In this document: positions 43,987 to 51,584 of the stretch, one piece after another
Position numbering within the stretch: position 1 is the first letter of the stretch
How the letters are laid out: each line of letters starts with the position of its first letter
Assembly: GCA_051876105.1 (NCBI GenBank)
Contig: JBJEHN010000073.1
Span: 1 to 64,000, forward strand
Length of the DNA stretch: 64,000 bases
Direction of reading: 5' to 3'
From: W2P13-069 sp051876105
GTDB lineage: Bacteria; Actinomycetota; Coriobacteriia; Coriobacteriales; QAMH01
Position numbers and translations under genes: made by a program
Notes under the pieces: generated by a model
The model's input: only the letters and a program-made list of their open reading frames with translations
The model's database searches: none
Told to the model about the DNA's origin: nothing

Positions 43987-44988
43987 CTACTCCCCCTCTC
44001 CGGGCTGCGGGTCCTGCCCGCCACCGTCACCGTCGCCCTCGCCGGCGCCCTGGTCCTCGCCGTCCTGGGGGGTGGCGGTGCTGCCCACAACCGGGGCGAG
44101 GATGCTTTCCAGGAGCTCCTTGTCGACCAGGCTCTTGGTGGCGTCCTCGTTGCCGGTGAGAACCAGCACCTCCTCGCAGTTGCGGATGGAGGAGATGGGG
44201 TTGACGATGATGCGGTAGTACATCTTGGAGGCATCCCTCTCCACCGAGCCAACCGTGCCCACCACGATGCCGCGCGGGTAGGTGCCGCCGGCACCGGAGG
44301 TGATGACGATGTCGCCCTCGCCCACGGAGCTGTCGACGCTGACGTACTCCATCATCAGGGTGCCGTCGTAGGAGCCGGTGATGATGCCGGTGGCCCTCGT
44401 GCCCTGGATCATAGCGGAGACGCTGCTGTCTGCGTCTGTGATGAGGCGCACCACGGAGGTGCCGGCGCTCACGCTCTCGACCTGGCCGTAGAGGCCGCAG
44501 GAGCTCATGACGCCCATACCGACGCGCACGCCGTCGTCGCTGCCAACGTTGATAGTGGCGGTGTGGTCCCAGCCGCTCTTGACGTTGAGGACCCTGCCGG
44601 AGACCGTCTCCAAGCCGTAGCTGTCCGACAGGCCGAGCAGAGCTGTGAGGCGCTGGTCCTGCTGGCGGTACTCCTCGAGCTGGGCAACGAGCACGCGGAG
44701 CTGCTCGTTCTCCTGCTTGAGCGCGGAGACGTCCTCCTCGCTCATGCCCGCCGTGCCGTCAGGCTCGCTGCTGAGCGCCCTGAACGGGGTGGCGATGACG
44801 GAGGTCAGCTCCTGGAGGGGCGACGCGACGGCGTGCACCGCGTTGCGCACCACGCCGAAGGCCCCGCCGTTGTCCATGCGGACGGAGACGGTCATCAGGA
44901 GAACGGACACAACAACCAAGACGACCGGGATGATCCATCCACCCGGTCGCCTCGGTTGGTTTTGGTTTGAGAAGCTCAAGCCGGGCAT
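43987..44988 (-). CDS. mreC: rod shape-determining protein MreC
   Basis: The 333-residue protein has a short cytoplasmic N-terminus, one membrane helix (17-36), a coiled coil (about 70-105) and two beta-barrel lobes with GVMSSCGLYGQVESV and VITSGAGGTYPRGIVVG. A Gly/Asp/Glu-rich tail of about 35 residues follows. MreC is extracytoplasmic and activates PBP2-RodA. It lies between mreB (nine bases after its stop) and mreD, the standard order. Confidence 0.95.
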   Translation of the reverse strand: MPGLSFSNQNQPRRPGGWIIPVVLVVVSVLLMTVSVRMDNGGAFGVVRNAVHAVASPLQELTSVIATPFRALSSEPDGTAGMSEEDVSALKQENEQLRVLVAQLEEYRQQDQRLTALLGLSDSYGLETVSGRVLNVKSGWDHTATINVGSDDGVRVGMGVMSSCGLYGQVESVSAGTSVVRLITDADSSVSAMIQGTRATGIITGSYDGTLMMEYVSVDSSVGEGDIVITSGAGGTYPRGIVVGTVGSVERDASKMYYRIIVNPISSIRNCEEVLVLTGNEDATKSLVDKELLESILAPVVGSTATPQDGEDQGAGEGDGDGGGQDPQPGEGE

Positions 44989-44997
44989 CGGTGGGGC

Positions 44998-46047
44998 CTA
45001 TCTGCGCTGGCCCACGCCCTGGGTCCCCTGGGCGAGGAAGTCCGGGGACTCCAACACCGCGGCACAGCCCTCGACCACGTTGATGAGGGCGGTCTCGGAG
45101 ACGTGAACGGGGATGCCGATCTCCTTGCGGAGGCGCTCGTCGAGGCCCCTGAGCAAGCCGCCGCCGCCGGTGAGCGTGATGCCGTACTCCATGAGGTCGC
45201 TGGCGAGGTCGGGCGGGGTCTCGTCGAGGGTGTCCTTGACCGCTTGGATCATCTTGGCGACGGGCTCCTCGAGGGCCTCGCGCACGTCCTCGCTCTCGAT
45301 GCGCACCGTGCGGGGAAGGCCACTGAGCAGGTCGCGGCCGCGAACCTCGACGTCGACCTCCTCGACCAAGGGGGCGGCAGAGCCGATGGTGATCTTGATC
45401 TCCTCGGCCGTGCGCTCGCCGATGGCGAGGTTGTAGTGGGTCTTGGCATACTGGACCACCGCGGTGTCGAAGGCGTCTCCGGCAACGCGGATGGAGGTGG
45501 CGTTGACGATGCCGCCGAGCGAGATGACGGCGACCTCCGTGGTGCCGCCGCCGATGTCGACGACCATGGAGCCGGTGGGGCTCTCGACGGGCAGGCCCGC
45601 GCCGATGGCGGCTGCCATGGGCTCCTCGATCAGGAAGCACTGGCGGGCGCCGGCGGTGATGGTGGCCTCGAAGACAGCGCGCTTCTCGACGCTGGTGACG
45701 CCGCTAGGCACGCACACGACGACGCGCGGCTTGGCGCTCCAGGGCATGCGACGGCCCTGGGCCTTGCTGATGAAGTAGCGCAGCATGGCCTCGGTGGTGT
45801 CGAAGTCGGCGATGACGCCGTCTTTGAGAGGCCTCATGGCAACGATGTTGCCAGGGGTGCGGCCAAGCATCTCCTTGGCCTCGGCGCCGACAGCGAGCAC
45901 GCGCTGCTGGGACTGGTCGATGGCGACGACAGAGGGCTCGTTGATCACGATGCCCTGGCCGCGGACGGACACCAGGGTGTTGGCGGTGCCCAGGTCGATG
46001 GCCATGTCGTTGCCGAAGTTACCGAAGAGGGAGTCGAATAGCGACAT
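44998..46047 (-). CDS. mreB: actin-like cell-shape protein MreB
   Basis: The 349-residue protein shows the actin-fold phosphate motifs DLGTANTLV, VVDIGGGTTEVAVIS and the adenosine motif LTGGGGLL. The start ATG 46047 follows AAAGGG by five bases; the amphipathic N-terminus (MSLFDSLFG) is the membrane anchor of MreB. MreB filaments organise the elongation complex, so the cell is expected to be rod-shaped or to retain lateral growth. First gene of mreB-mreC-mreD-mrdA-rodA, with a possible promoter at 46091-46120. Confidence 0.97.
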   Translation of the reverse strand: MSLFDSLFGNFGNDMAIDLGTANTLVSVRGQGIVINEPSVVAIDQSQQRVLAVGAEAKEMLGRTPGNIVAMRPLKDGVIADFDTTEAMLRYFISKAQGRRMPWSAKPRVVVCVPSGVTSVEKRAVFEATITAGARQCFLIEEPMAAAIGAGLPVESPTGSMVVDIGGGTTEVAVISLGGIVNATSIRVAGDAFDTAVVQYAKTHYNLAIGERTAEEIKITIGSAAPLVEEVDVEVRGRDLLSGLPRTVRIESEDVREALEEPVAKMIQAVKDTLDETPPDLASDLMEYGITLTGGGGLLRGLDERLRKEIGIPVHVSETALINVVEGCAAVLESPDFLAQGTQGVGQRR

Positions 46048-46090
46048 AGTCGCCCTTTCTCTAATCACGAGCAGGGTGTTGCAAACGCTA

Positions 46091-46120
46091 ATAGTAACAG
46101 AGGGTCATAGGCGGGGCCAA
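46091..46120 (-). promoter_or_regulatory. candidate promoter of the mre operon
   Basis: On the minus strand TTGGCC (46115-46120) and TACTAT (46091-46096) are 18 bases apart, about 45 bases upstream of the mreB start. Matches to consensus are moderate, and the ndk terminator lies just upstream. Confidence 0.3.
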
Positions 46121-46138
46121 TGGAGACCCTGTGAACAA

Positions 46139-46168
46139 GGGGGCCGCTGCACCCAGGCAACGGCCCCC
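46139..46168 (-). terminator. terminator of ndk
   Basis: GGGGGCCG and its complement form an 8-bp stem with a 14-base loop, 25 bases after the ndk stop, followed on the minus strand by TTGTTC. Confidence 0.65.
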
Positions 46169-46192
46169 TCGGATTCTGCTGTCAAAAGCGGC

Positions 46193-46600
46193 TTACTCGC
46201 CGAAGAACACCTTGATCTCGCGCTCGGCGGAGGCGACGGAGTCGGAGCCGTGGATGACGTTCTCGTCGACGGTCAGGCCGAAGTCGCCGCGGATGGTGCC
46301 GGGGGCAGCCTCTGCGCAGTTGGTGGCGCCCATGAGCTTGCGCATGGTGGCAACGGCGTTCTCGCCGGAGACGACCATCTTCACGACGGGGCCGGAGGTG
46401 ATGTAGGAGATGAGGCCCTCGTAGAAGGGCTTGCCCTTGTGCTCGCCGTAGTTGGACTCGGCCTCTTCCATGGTGACCATGCCGAGCTCCATGCGCTCGA
46501 TGGTCAGGCCGACGCGCTCGATGCGGGTGATGATCTCGCCGATGTGGCCGTTGCGGACGCCGTCGGGCTTGATCATGTTGTAAGTCTTCTCGATGGCCAT
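46193..46600 (-). CDS. ndk: nucleoside diphosphate kinase
   Basis: The 135-residue protein has the Ndk hallmarks: IKPDGVRNG, the nucleotide-binding KPF region and the catalytic histidine in NVIHGSDSV. It equilibrates NTPs and NDPs through a phosphohistidine intermediate. It forms its own unit between the TPR gene and mreB, ended by the hairpin at 46139-46168. Confidence 0.98.
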   Translation of the reverse strand: MAIEKTYNMIKPDGVRNGHIGEIITRIERVGLTIERMELGMVTMEEAESNYGEHKGKPFYEGLISYITSGPVVKMVVSGENAVATMRKLMGATNCAEAAPGTIRGDFGLTVDENVIHGSDSVASAEREIKVFFGE

Positions 46601-46639
46601 CTAGATGGCTCCTTTCATCTGTGTTCCTTCTCTTTCACC

Positions 46640-46665
46640 GGCAGCGCGGCGCGCGCCCCGCTGCC
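46640..46665 (-). terminator. hairpin after the TPR gene
   Basis: GGCAGCG and its complement form a 7-bp stem around a GC-rich 12-base loop, 16 bases beyond the stop of the TPR gene. No U-tract follows, so this is only terminator-like. Confidence 0.4.
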
Positions 46666-46681
46666 TATTACCACCCGCGGG

Positions 46682-48319
46682 CTAGTGCTCGCTGGGGAAG
46701 TACAGCTCAACATACTCGATGTTCCAGCTGATGAGGTCGCGCCCCATCATAACCTCGTAGTATGCGGTGCCCCCCTCTTCGAGGGCGGCCTCGACGTAAA
46801 CGGTGCTGTTGGAGAGCCCGCGCTCGACAGCGGCCACCTCGTACGACTCGATACCTTCGAGCACGGCCATCTGGGTCTCGCGCGACTCCTGGGTCACGGA
46901 CTCGTTCCAGTAGACGTCGGTGCTCTCGGACGCGATGGCTGCGTCGAGGAAGCGCTGGGCGACCTGCTCTTGCAGGGGGTAGCCGTAGCCGCGCACGTAG
47001 GCGAAGGCGGCTGCGGCAGCCAGCAGGATGAGGACGATGACGATGCCCAGCGCCACCTTGAGACCGCGGTTGCCCTTGCGGGCCTTGCGGCGCTCCTCCT
47101 TGGCAGCCTGTTCGATAGCCTCCTCCGTGATGGTGAAGAAGGCGGTGTCCTCCGGGCTGGGGATAAGGGTGTCCTCCTGCGGCTGCAGGGGCTCGGGCTC
47201 GTACTCGGGCTCGGGTGCGGCCTCTTCCTCGCCCTCCGCCGCCTCGCCGATGACGGGCAGGGAGATGACGGGGAAGGTCTCGGTCACAGCCTCGGAGATG
47301 TCTGCAGCGGGCTCTTCGGCGGGGGCGTCCGCAGGCTCGGGCTCCTGCTCGCCTTGCACGAGCGGAGAGGGCTCCCACATGGCGGCGCTGTCCTCGGGCT
47401 CGCCGCCCTGCGGCTGCTCGGCCGCGGGCTCAGCTTCGTCCTCCCCGGCCTCGTCTGCGGGAGCAGGAGCGGCCTCGGGGGCCGGCTCGGGCTCGGGGGC
47501 AGGATCTTCGGCCGGCGAGGGCTCCGCTAGCTCGGCGGGCTCGAGCTCTTCGGCGGCAGGCCCTGCCTGCAGGGAGCGCCCGTCAACTGCGCCCAGCACC
47601 GCGCCGAAGCGGTCGCGCAGGGAGCGCGCCATCACCAGGTCGTGTGCGGCAACGGCCGAGAGGCGGTAGCTGCCGTCCGCGGTGGCGGCCTCGAGGGAGG
47701 CCACGGCCTCTGCCACCCTGCCGCATGCCAGGTAGGCCTGGCCCAGGCAGGCGCGGCACTTGTTGGCGCTCGCAGCGGAGAGCCCCAGGTCGAGCGCTGT
47801 CTCCAGCGTGGAGACGGCGTCTGCGTGGCGCTCGAGCCCCATGAAGCAGATGCCGAGGTTGATCAGAGCCTTGCCCGGAGCGGGGTTGGCAGGGTCGAGC
47901 GCGGCCTCGCGGTACGCGGTGCCGGCCTCTTCCATGGAGCCGAGCTTGAGCTGCACGGCGCCGATGCCGCTGAGAGCCTTGTAGGGCGTGGGGTAGCCGG
48001 GGTAGTCCAGGGCCTTGGCGAACGCCGCAAGGGCCCTGGGATAGTCCTCCGAGGACAGGTAAGCCGTGCCCAGGTTGACCAGCAGCGAGGGCTGGCGCTC
48101 CGGCTCGACCAGCTCGATGGCCTTACCGTAGTACTCAGCCGCCTTTGCGGGCTGGCCGCTCTTGATGTAGCAGTTGCCGATCAAGTGGAAAAACTTGCCG
48201 GCCTCTGCGTCAGAGAGCTCCTCGACGTCATGGCTGCACGCAGAGAAGCCCACGAGGGCGGTCTTGTAATCGCCCCGAGCGTATGCCTCCTGTGCCTCTG
48301 TGAAAACCGCGATGTCCAC
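46682..48319 (-). CDS. membrane-anchored TPR protein with acidic linker
   Basis: The 545-residue protein has about six TPR-like helix pairs (1-235), then a long Pro/Glu/Ala-rich acidic linker (about 250-390), a basic patch (407-419: KEERRKARKGNRG), one membrane helix (420-441) and an extracytoplasmic domain of about 100 residues. The topology puts TPRs inside and the small domain outside. It looks like a scaffold linking cytoplasmic partners to the envelope, but I recognise no specific family. The start is GTG 48319 with GGGG upstream. It lies between the cyclophilin gene and ndk. Confidence 0.78.
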   Translation of the reverse strand: MDIAVFTEAQEAYARGDYKTALVGFSACSHDVEELSDAEAGKFFHLIGNCYIKSGQPAKAAEYYGKAIELVEPERQPSLLVNLGTAYLSSEDYPRALAAFAKALDYPGYPTPYKALSGIGAVQLKLGSMEEAGTAYREAALDPANPAPGKALINLGICFMGLERHADAVSTLETALDLGLSAASANKCRACLGQAYLACGRVAEAVASLEAATADGSYRLSAVAAHDLVMARSLRDRFGAVLGAVDGRSLQAGPAAEELEPAELAEPSPAEDPAPEPEPAPEAAPAPADEAGEDEAEPAAEQPQGGEPEDSAAMWEPSPLVQGEQEPEPADAPAEEPAADISEAVTETFPVISLPVIGEAAEGEEEAAPEPEYEPEPLQPQEDTLIPSPEDTAFFTITEEAIEQAAKEERRKARKGNRGLKVALGIVIVLILLAAAAAFAYVRGYGYPLQEQVAQRFLDAAIASESTDVYWNESVTQESRETQMAVLEGIESYEVAAVERGLSNSTVYVEAALEEGGTAYYEVMMGRDLISWNIEYVELYFPSEH

Positions 48320-48345
48320 TGGCAGCCCCTATCCTCGCATTCGGT

Positions 48346-48828
48346 CTAGTTGGCGTTCTCGATGACGATGGACTCCATCACATCGCCCTTGCGCAGGCTG
48401 TGGACAACCTCGATGCTCTCTGCATCCATGCAGTCGCCGAAGACGGTGTAGTTGGGGTCCAGGAAGTGCTGGGCACCCAGGCAGAAGTAGAACTGGGAGC
48501 CGGCGGAGTTGGGCATGGAGGAGCGGGCCATGGCCATGGTGCCGTCCTCGTGGCTGTTGTGGGGGTTGGTGGAGTACTCCTCCTGGATGGAGTAGCCGGG
48601 GTTGCCGGTGCCGTTGCCCAGCGGGCAGCCGCCCTGGATCACGAAGTCCGGCACGTAGCGATGGAACTTGAGGCCGTCGTAGTAGCCCTTCTGGGCGAGC
48701 TCGACGAAGTTGCCCACGTGGATGGGCGCGTCCTCGCCGTGGAGCTGGACGCGGATGACGCCCTTGTTGGTGGTGATGGTTGCGGTCTCGCGGCCGTTGG
48801 GCTTGTACTCGGGGGTGTAGAGTGCCAT
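48346..48828 (-). CDS. ppiB: cyclophilin-type peptidyl-prolyl cis-trans isomerase
   Basis: The 160-residue protein is a compact cyclophilin with FHRYVPDFVIQGGCPLGNGTG, NSAGSQFYFCLG and FGDCM..., the usual active-site elements. No signal peptide is present, so it is cytoplasmic. ATG 48828 with GGAGG seven bases upstream is preferred over the upstream ATG. An AT-richer stretch (48850-48900) with TATAAC on the minus strand may hold its promoter. Confidence 0.95.
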   Translation of the reverse strand: MALYTPEYKPNGRETATITTNKGVIRVQLHGEDAPIHVGNFVELAQKGYYDGLKFHRYVPDFVIQGGCPLGNGTGNPGYSIQEEYSTNPHNSHEDGTMAMARSSMPNSAGSQFYFCLGAQHFLDPNYTVFGDCMDAESIEVVHSLRKGDVMESIVIENAN

Positions 48829-48967
48829 TTCTGTTCCTCCTGAGAGCACGCTAACGCGCGCCGTTATACGACATTAACTCCCCAATTCTAGCAGTTATCG
48901 GCTGCGAGCCACTTTAGCAGCGGCGTTGTGGTAGATTTCTTGCTTGCAGCTGCCCGTGGCAGCGCAC

Positions 48968-49044
48968 GTCCTCTTAGCTCAGCTGGATAGAGCGTCTGCC
49001 TCCGGAGCAGAAGGCCGCAGGTTCGAACCCTGTAGAGGGCACCA
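48968..49044 (+). tRNA. tRNA-Arg (anticodon CCG)
   Basis: A 77-base cloverleaf with acceptor GTCCTCT pairing with AGAGGGC (one G-T pair), D arm containing AGCTCAG and GGAT, anticodon stem TCTGC/GCAGA with loop CTCCGGA, and TPsiC arm with GTTCGAACC. The encoded CCA end is present. It reads CGG codons. A hairpin at 49053-49084 follows. Confidence 0.97.
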
Positions 49045-49052
49045 GCAAAACC

Positions 49053-49084
49053 GCAGGTCAAAGGCACACCCGCCTTTGGCCTGC
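49053..49084 (+). terminator. bidirectional hairpin between tRNA-Arg and gshA
   Basis: GCAGGTCAAAGGC pairs with GCCTTTGGCCTGC over 13 bp (one wobble) around a 6-base loop; TCTGCGTTT follows on the plus strand. It ends the tRNA transcript and, read from the other side, sits just past the gshA stop at 49092. Confidence 0.7.
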
Positions 49085-49091
49085 TCTGCGT

Positions 49092-50372
49092 TTACAGGCG
49101 CTCTTGCTGGCGCTGCCTGGCAAGCTCGAGGCCCTTGGCCACAAAGCCGCCGGAATAGCGCTCGCGGATGATGTGGGTGTAGCGGTTCGAGCTGTCGACG
49201 AACTTGGAGAGCTGGTAGTCGAGGCAGGCCATGACCTCGCCGCCGGCGCCGATGCCCTCGTAGAACTCCCGCATGAAGCCGATGACGTGGCGCGCCGCCT
49301 TGGCTGCCGTGTTGGCCGTGCCCAAGGGGCTCACGATGCGCACCGTCTTGAGGTCGTAGTGGCTGGCGTTCTTGAAGTTCTGCGCGGCCTGGACCTGGTG
49401 CCTCTCCTCGAAGGGCTCGGCCGGCGTCGAGGCGAGCCACACCAAGAACAGCTGCGCGAAGAAGACGTCGCTCACGTTGACGCCCGCTGGGTAGAGCGGG
49501 TTGAGGTCGAACATCCTCAGCTCGATGTGGCTCACGTCGCCCGCCCTCAGGGCGTCGAGCCCGTAGGCGCCGCGCGGCTTGATGCGGATGGGGTAGTAGA
49601 GCTCGCTGGGCGCGCAGACGAGCCCACTGTCCACGTAGCGCTGGATGCTGTCCGCGTAGGCCCGCACGTTGGAGTAGTCGAGCACCGGGGTGAAGTAGTT
49701 CCAGTAGCCCAGCTCGCTGCAGCGCACCGTGCCCAAGCCCAGGAAGAGGTCCTCTCCCATGCGCTTCTTCTCCACAAACGACGAGTCCATGAGGGGGCTT
49801 GCCGCCGTGACGGCCGTCATGAGCCAGCCGTAGGCCACCGCGCGCTCTGCCAGGCGAACGTAGAGCTCGTCCTTGTAGGCGGTGAAGTCCTGCTCGCCGC
49901 TCGCCTCGAAACTCGCCTGCAGCAGCTCGTCGGCAAACGAGTAGTTGAAGTGGATGCCGGAGAACGCCATCTTATAGCGGCCGTAGCGCTCGCTGAGGTA
50001 CTCGCGGTAAGCGGTCTTGTAGGCTTGCTCGCCCGTGTACTGGGCGATGGGGATGTCCTGCTCGCTGCGGATGTAGGGCGGGTTGGAGAAGGGCCACAGG
50101 AGCTCCGGCTCCGGCAGGGCCGCCAGCGTGCGCTGCACGAGTGCGTCGTGAGCCTCGAGCTCGGCCACAGCCTCCTGGGGGCTGCCGCTCACGCCTGTGT
50201 TGATCTCGAGCTGGTTCTCGGAGAAGTCGCAGAGGATGTTGGGGTGGTCCGGGAAGGGGCTGGGGGTCTGGGCGAGGAAGCCGTCGCGCGTGATGCGCAG
50301 GCTCTCGCGCTCGAGCCCGAAGTTGCCCTTGAAGAGCAGGGACCTGACCCGGCTGTCCTCGACGTGTAGCAT
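49092..50372 (-). CDS. gshA: glutamate-cysteine ligase
   Basis: The 426-residue protein resembles the Escherichia coli GshA / GshF N-terminal type: GNFGLERESLRI, FSENQLEIN, SGIHFNYSF and YYPIRIKP-R plus HIELRMFDLNP are visible. It joins glutamate and cysteine to gamma-glutamylcysteine. There is no fused ATP-grasp domain and no gshB nearby, so it is either the source of gamma-glutamylcysteine itself or is completed elsewhere. It lies between two tRNA-Arg genes, opposite in strand, which suggests possible acquisition. AGAGAGGGG precedes the ATG and a perfect dyad (50400-50428) lies in its leader. Confidence 0.92.
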   Translation of the reverse strand: MLHVEDSRVRSLLFKGNFGLERESLRITRDGFLAQTPSPFPDHPNILCDFSENQLEINTGVSGSPQEAVAELEAHDALVQRTLAALPEPELLWPFSNPPYIRSEQDIPIAQYTGEQAYKTAYREYLSERYGRYKMAFSGIHFNYSFADELLQASFEASGEQDFTAYKDELYVRLAERAVAYGWLMTAVTAASPLMDSSFVEKKRMGEDLFLGLGTVRCSELGYWNYFTPVLDYSNVRAYADSIQRYVDSGLVCAPSELYYPIRIKPRGAYGLDALRAGDVSHIELRMFDLNPLYPAGVNVSDVFFAQLFLVWLASTPAEPFEERHQVQAAQNFKNASHYDLKTVRIVSPLGTANTAAKAARHVIGFMREFYEGIGAGGEVMACLDYQLSKFVDSSNRYTHIIRERYSGGFVAKGLELARQRQQERL

Positions 50373-50399
50373 GCGGCCCCTCTCTGGTGGAAACGGTGG

Positions 50400-50428
50400 C
50401 TAAATCCTAGTCCTTCAGTAGGATTTAG
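50400..50428 (-). promoter_or_regulatory. 10-bp perfect dyad upstream of gshA (operator candidate)
   Basis: CTAAATCCTA (50400-50409) and its exact complement TAGGATTTAG (50419-50428) flank a 9-base centre, 27 bases before the gshA start codon. The AT-rich arms stand out from the GC-rich surroundings, which is more typical of a protein-binding operator than of a terminator. The layout is reminiscent of sites for dimeric redox or cysteine regulators such as the Rrf2 family, but this is inference. Confidence 0.5.
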
Positions 50429-50462
50429 TCCAGCCTGCTCAGCATAATGTAGCGCATGGGCG

Positions 50463-50501
50463 GCGGCGTGCGGCGGGTGACGCGCTGCCGCCGCACGCCG
50501 C
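50463..50501. repeat. 14-bp perfect inverted repeat in the gshA/tRNA-Arg gap
   Basis: GCGGCGTGCGGCGG (50463-50476) and its complement (50488-50501) enclose an 11-base loop. It has no T-tract on either side and no gene ends here, so it is not an ordinary terminator. The stem would be very stable. Confidence 0.6.
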
Positions 50502-50531
50502 ACTGCGCGCGCCCGCGGCGCGCATAACCGC

Positions 50532-50537
50532 TAGAAT
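50532..50537 (+). promoter_or_regulatory. possible -10 box of tRNA-Arg(UCU)
   Basis: TAGAAT stands 14 bases before the tRNA 5' end, the right distance for a tRNA start site. No good -35 is seen in the GC-rich sequence upstream. Confidence 0.3.
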
Positions 50538-50551
50538 GTGGTCTCACACAC

Positions 50552-50628
50552 GCCTCCTTAGCTCAGTTGGATAGAGCATCGGACTTCTAATCCGGCGGTC
50601 GCAGGTTCGAGCCCTGCAGGGGGCGCCA
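50552..50628 (+). tRNA. tRNA-Arg (anticodon UCU)
   Basis: A 77-base cloverleaf with acceptor GCCTCCT/AGGGGGC, D arm like that of the other tRNA-Arg in this window, anticodon arm TCGGA-CTTCTAA-TCCGG (anticodon TCT), TPsiC GTTCGAGCC and encoded CCA. It reads AGA and AGG codons. Confidence 0.97.
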
Positions 50629-50639
50629 GCTCGAGCAAC

Positions 50640-50672
50640 ACGGGCCGGGGGCGGCGCACGCCCCCGGCCCGT
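50640..50672 (+). terminator. strong bidirectional hairpin after tRNA-Arg(UCU)
   Basis: A perfect 14-bp stem (ACGGGCCGGGGGCG and complement) with a 5-base loop; TCGCGTTCTTC follows on the plus strand. It also lies just after the stop of the ribbon-helix-helix gene (50698) on the minus strand and could terminate both. Confidence 0.7.
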
Positions 50673-50697
50673 TCGCGTTCTTCGGCAGGCCGCGCGC

Positions 50698-51084
50698 CTA
50701 CAGGCCCTTGGCCTTGAGCAGCTTCACGGTCTCGACGAGCTCGCGCAAGGTGAGGTCGATCTGCCCCTCGAGCTCGCGGAGGTTGCGCAGGTCGTCTGCC
50801 ACCGTCATGTCGACGGTGCCCTGGCTGCGCGCGAGGTGGCGGCGCAGCTGGGTCTCGACGTCTACCAGGCGCTTTTTCACACCCACGACCTCGAGCCCAA
50901 TGCGCGCCAGGCTCTCGCTGCTGCCCGCGCGCTGGCTCTCCTCGTAGAGGTCGAGCAAGTACGACGAGATCGACTTGCCCTGCTCCGTGGCAGACGCGGC
51001 GATGGCGTCCTTCTGCGCGGGGTTGCAGCTGATGTTGAGGCGGCCGGTGTGGTACTCGCCCTCTTTCTTCCTGCGTATAGCCAT
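50698..51084 (-). CDS. ribbon-helix-helix-like small protein in the moa cluster
   Basis: The 128-residue protein has a basic start (MAIRRKKEGEYHTGRLNIS) and a region (about 15-55: AQKDAIAASATEQGKSISSY) patterned like a CopG/Arc/MobC ribbon-helix-helix: a polar strand followed by two helices with a Lys-Ser turn. Residues 55-128 are helical coiled-coil. It may bind DNA, but no family hit can be named. It starts eight bases after moaB, preceded by AGGGGG, so it belongs to the molybdenum cofactor operon. It could be a regulator of that operon or a relic of a mobile element beside the tRNA. Both readings are inference. Confidence 0.7.
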   Translation of the reverse strand: MAIRRKKEGEYHTGRLNISCNPAQKDAIAASATEQGKSISSYLLDLYEESQRAGSSESLARIGLEVVGVKKRLVDVETQLRRHLARSQGTVDMTVADDLRNLRELEGQIDLTLRELVETVKLLKAKGL

Positions 51085-51092
51085 GGAGCCCC

Positions 51093-51569
51093 CTACTTGT
51101 GGCCCTCGCCGGCCATCATGTGAACCGCATGCTCGAACTGCCCGTACACGGCCTCGAAGTTCTCCTCTGCAGCCTTCTTGCTGCCAGGGAGGTTGACCAC
51201 CAGGCAGCGCCCGCGCTGGGCGGCGGTTGCGCGGCTCAGCATGGCGCGGCCGGTCTTGGTCATGGAGTATGCCCTCATTGCCTCGCCGATGCCGGGGACC
51301 TCGCGGTCGCAGACGGCGAGCGTGGTCTCCGGGGTGACGTCGCGCAGGCTCAGGCCGCTGCCGCCGCAGGTGAGGACGATGTCTGCCTTGAGCTCGTCGG
51401 CTGCGGCGATGATCGCGCTGCCGATCTGGGAGGCCTCGTCCTTGACGATGACATGGCTTGCCACCTCCCAGCCGTTGGCGCGGATGAGTTCCTCGAGGCG
51501 CATGCCGGCGGTGTCTTCCTCGATGGTGCGGGTGTCGCTGCAGGTGATGATCGCAAAGCGCAGTGCCAT
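51093..51569 (-). CDS. moaB: molybdenum cofactor biosynthesis protein MoaB/MogA
   Basis: The 158-residue protein has the molybdopterin-binding motif TCGGSGLSLRDVTPE and the family fold (DELKADIVLTCGG). It adenylylates molybdopterin before molybdenum insertion by MoeA. Which of the two paralogue names applies cannot be decided here. It lies between moaC (15 bases) and the small helical protein (eight bases). Confidence 0.92.
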   Translation of the reverse strand: MALRFAIITCSDTRTIEEDTAGMRLEELIRANGWEVASHVIVKDEASQIGSAIIAAADELKADIVLTCGGSGLSLRDVTPETTLAVCDREVPGIGEAMRAYSMTKTGRAMLSRATAAQRGRCLVVNLPGSKKAAEENFEAVYGQFEHAVHMMAGEGHK

Positions 51570-51584
51570 GGTGTTCCTCGCTCC

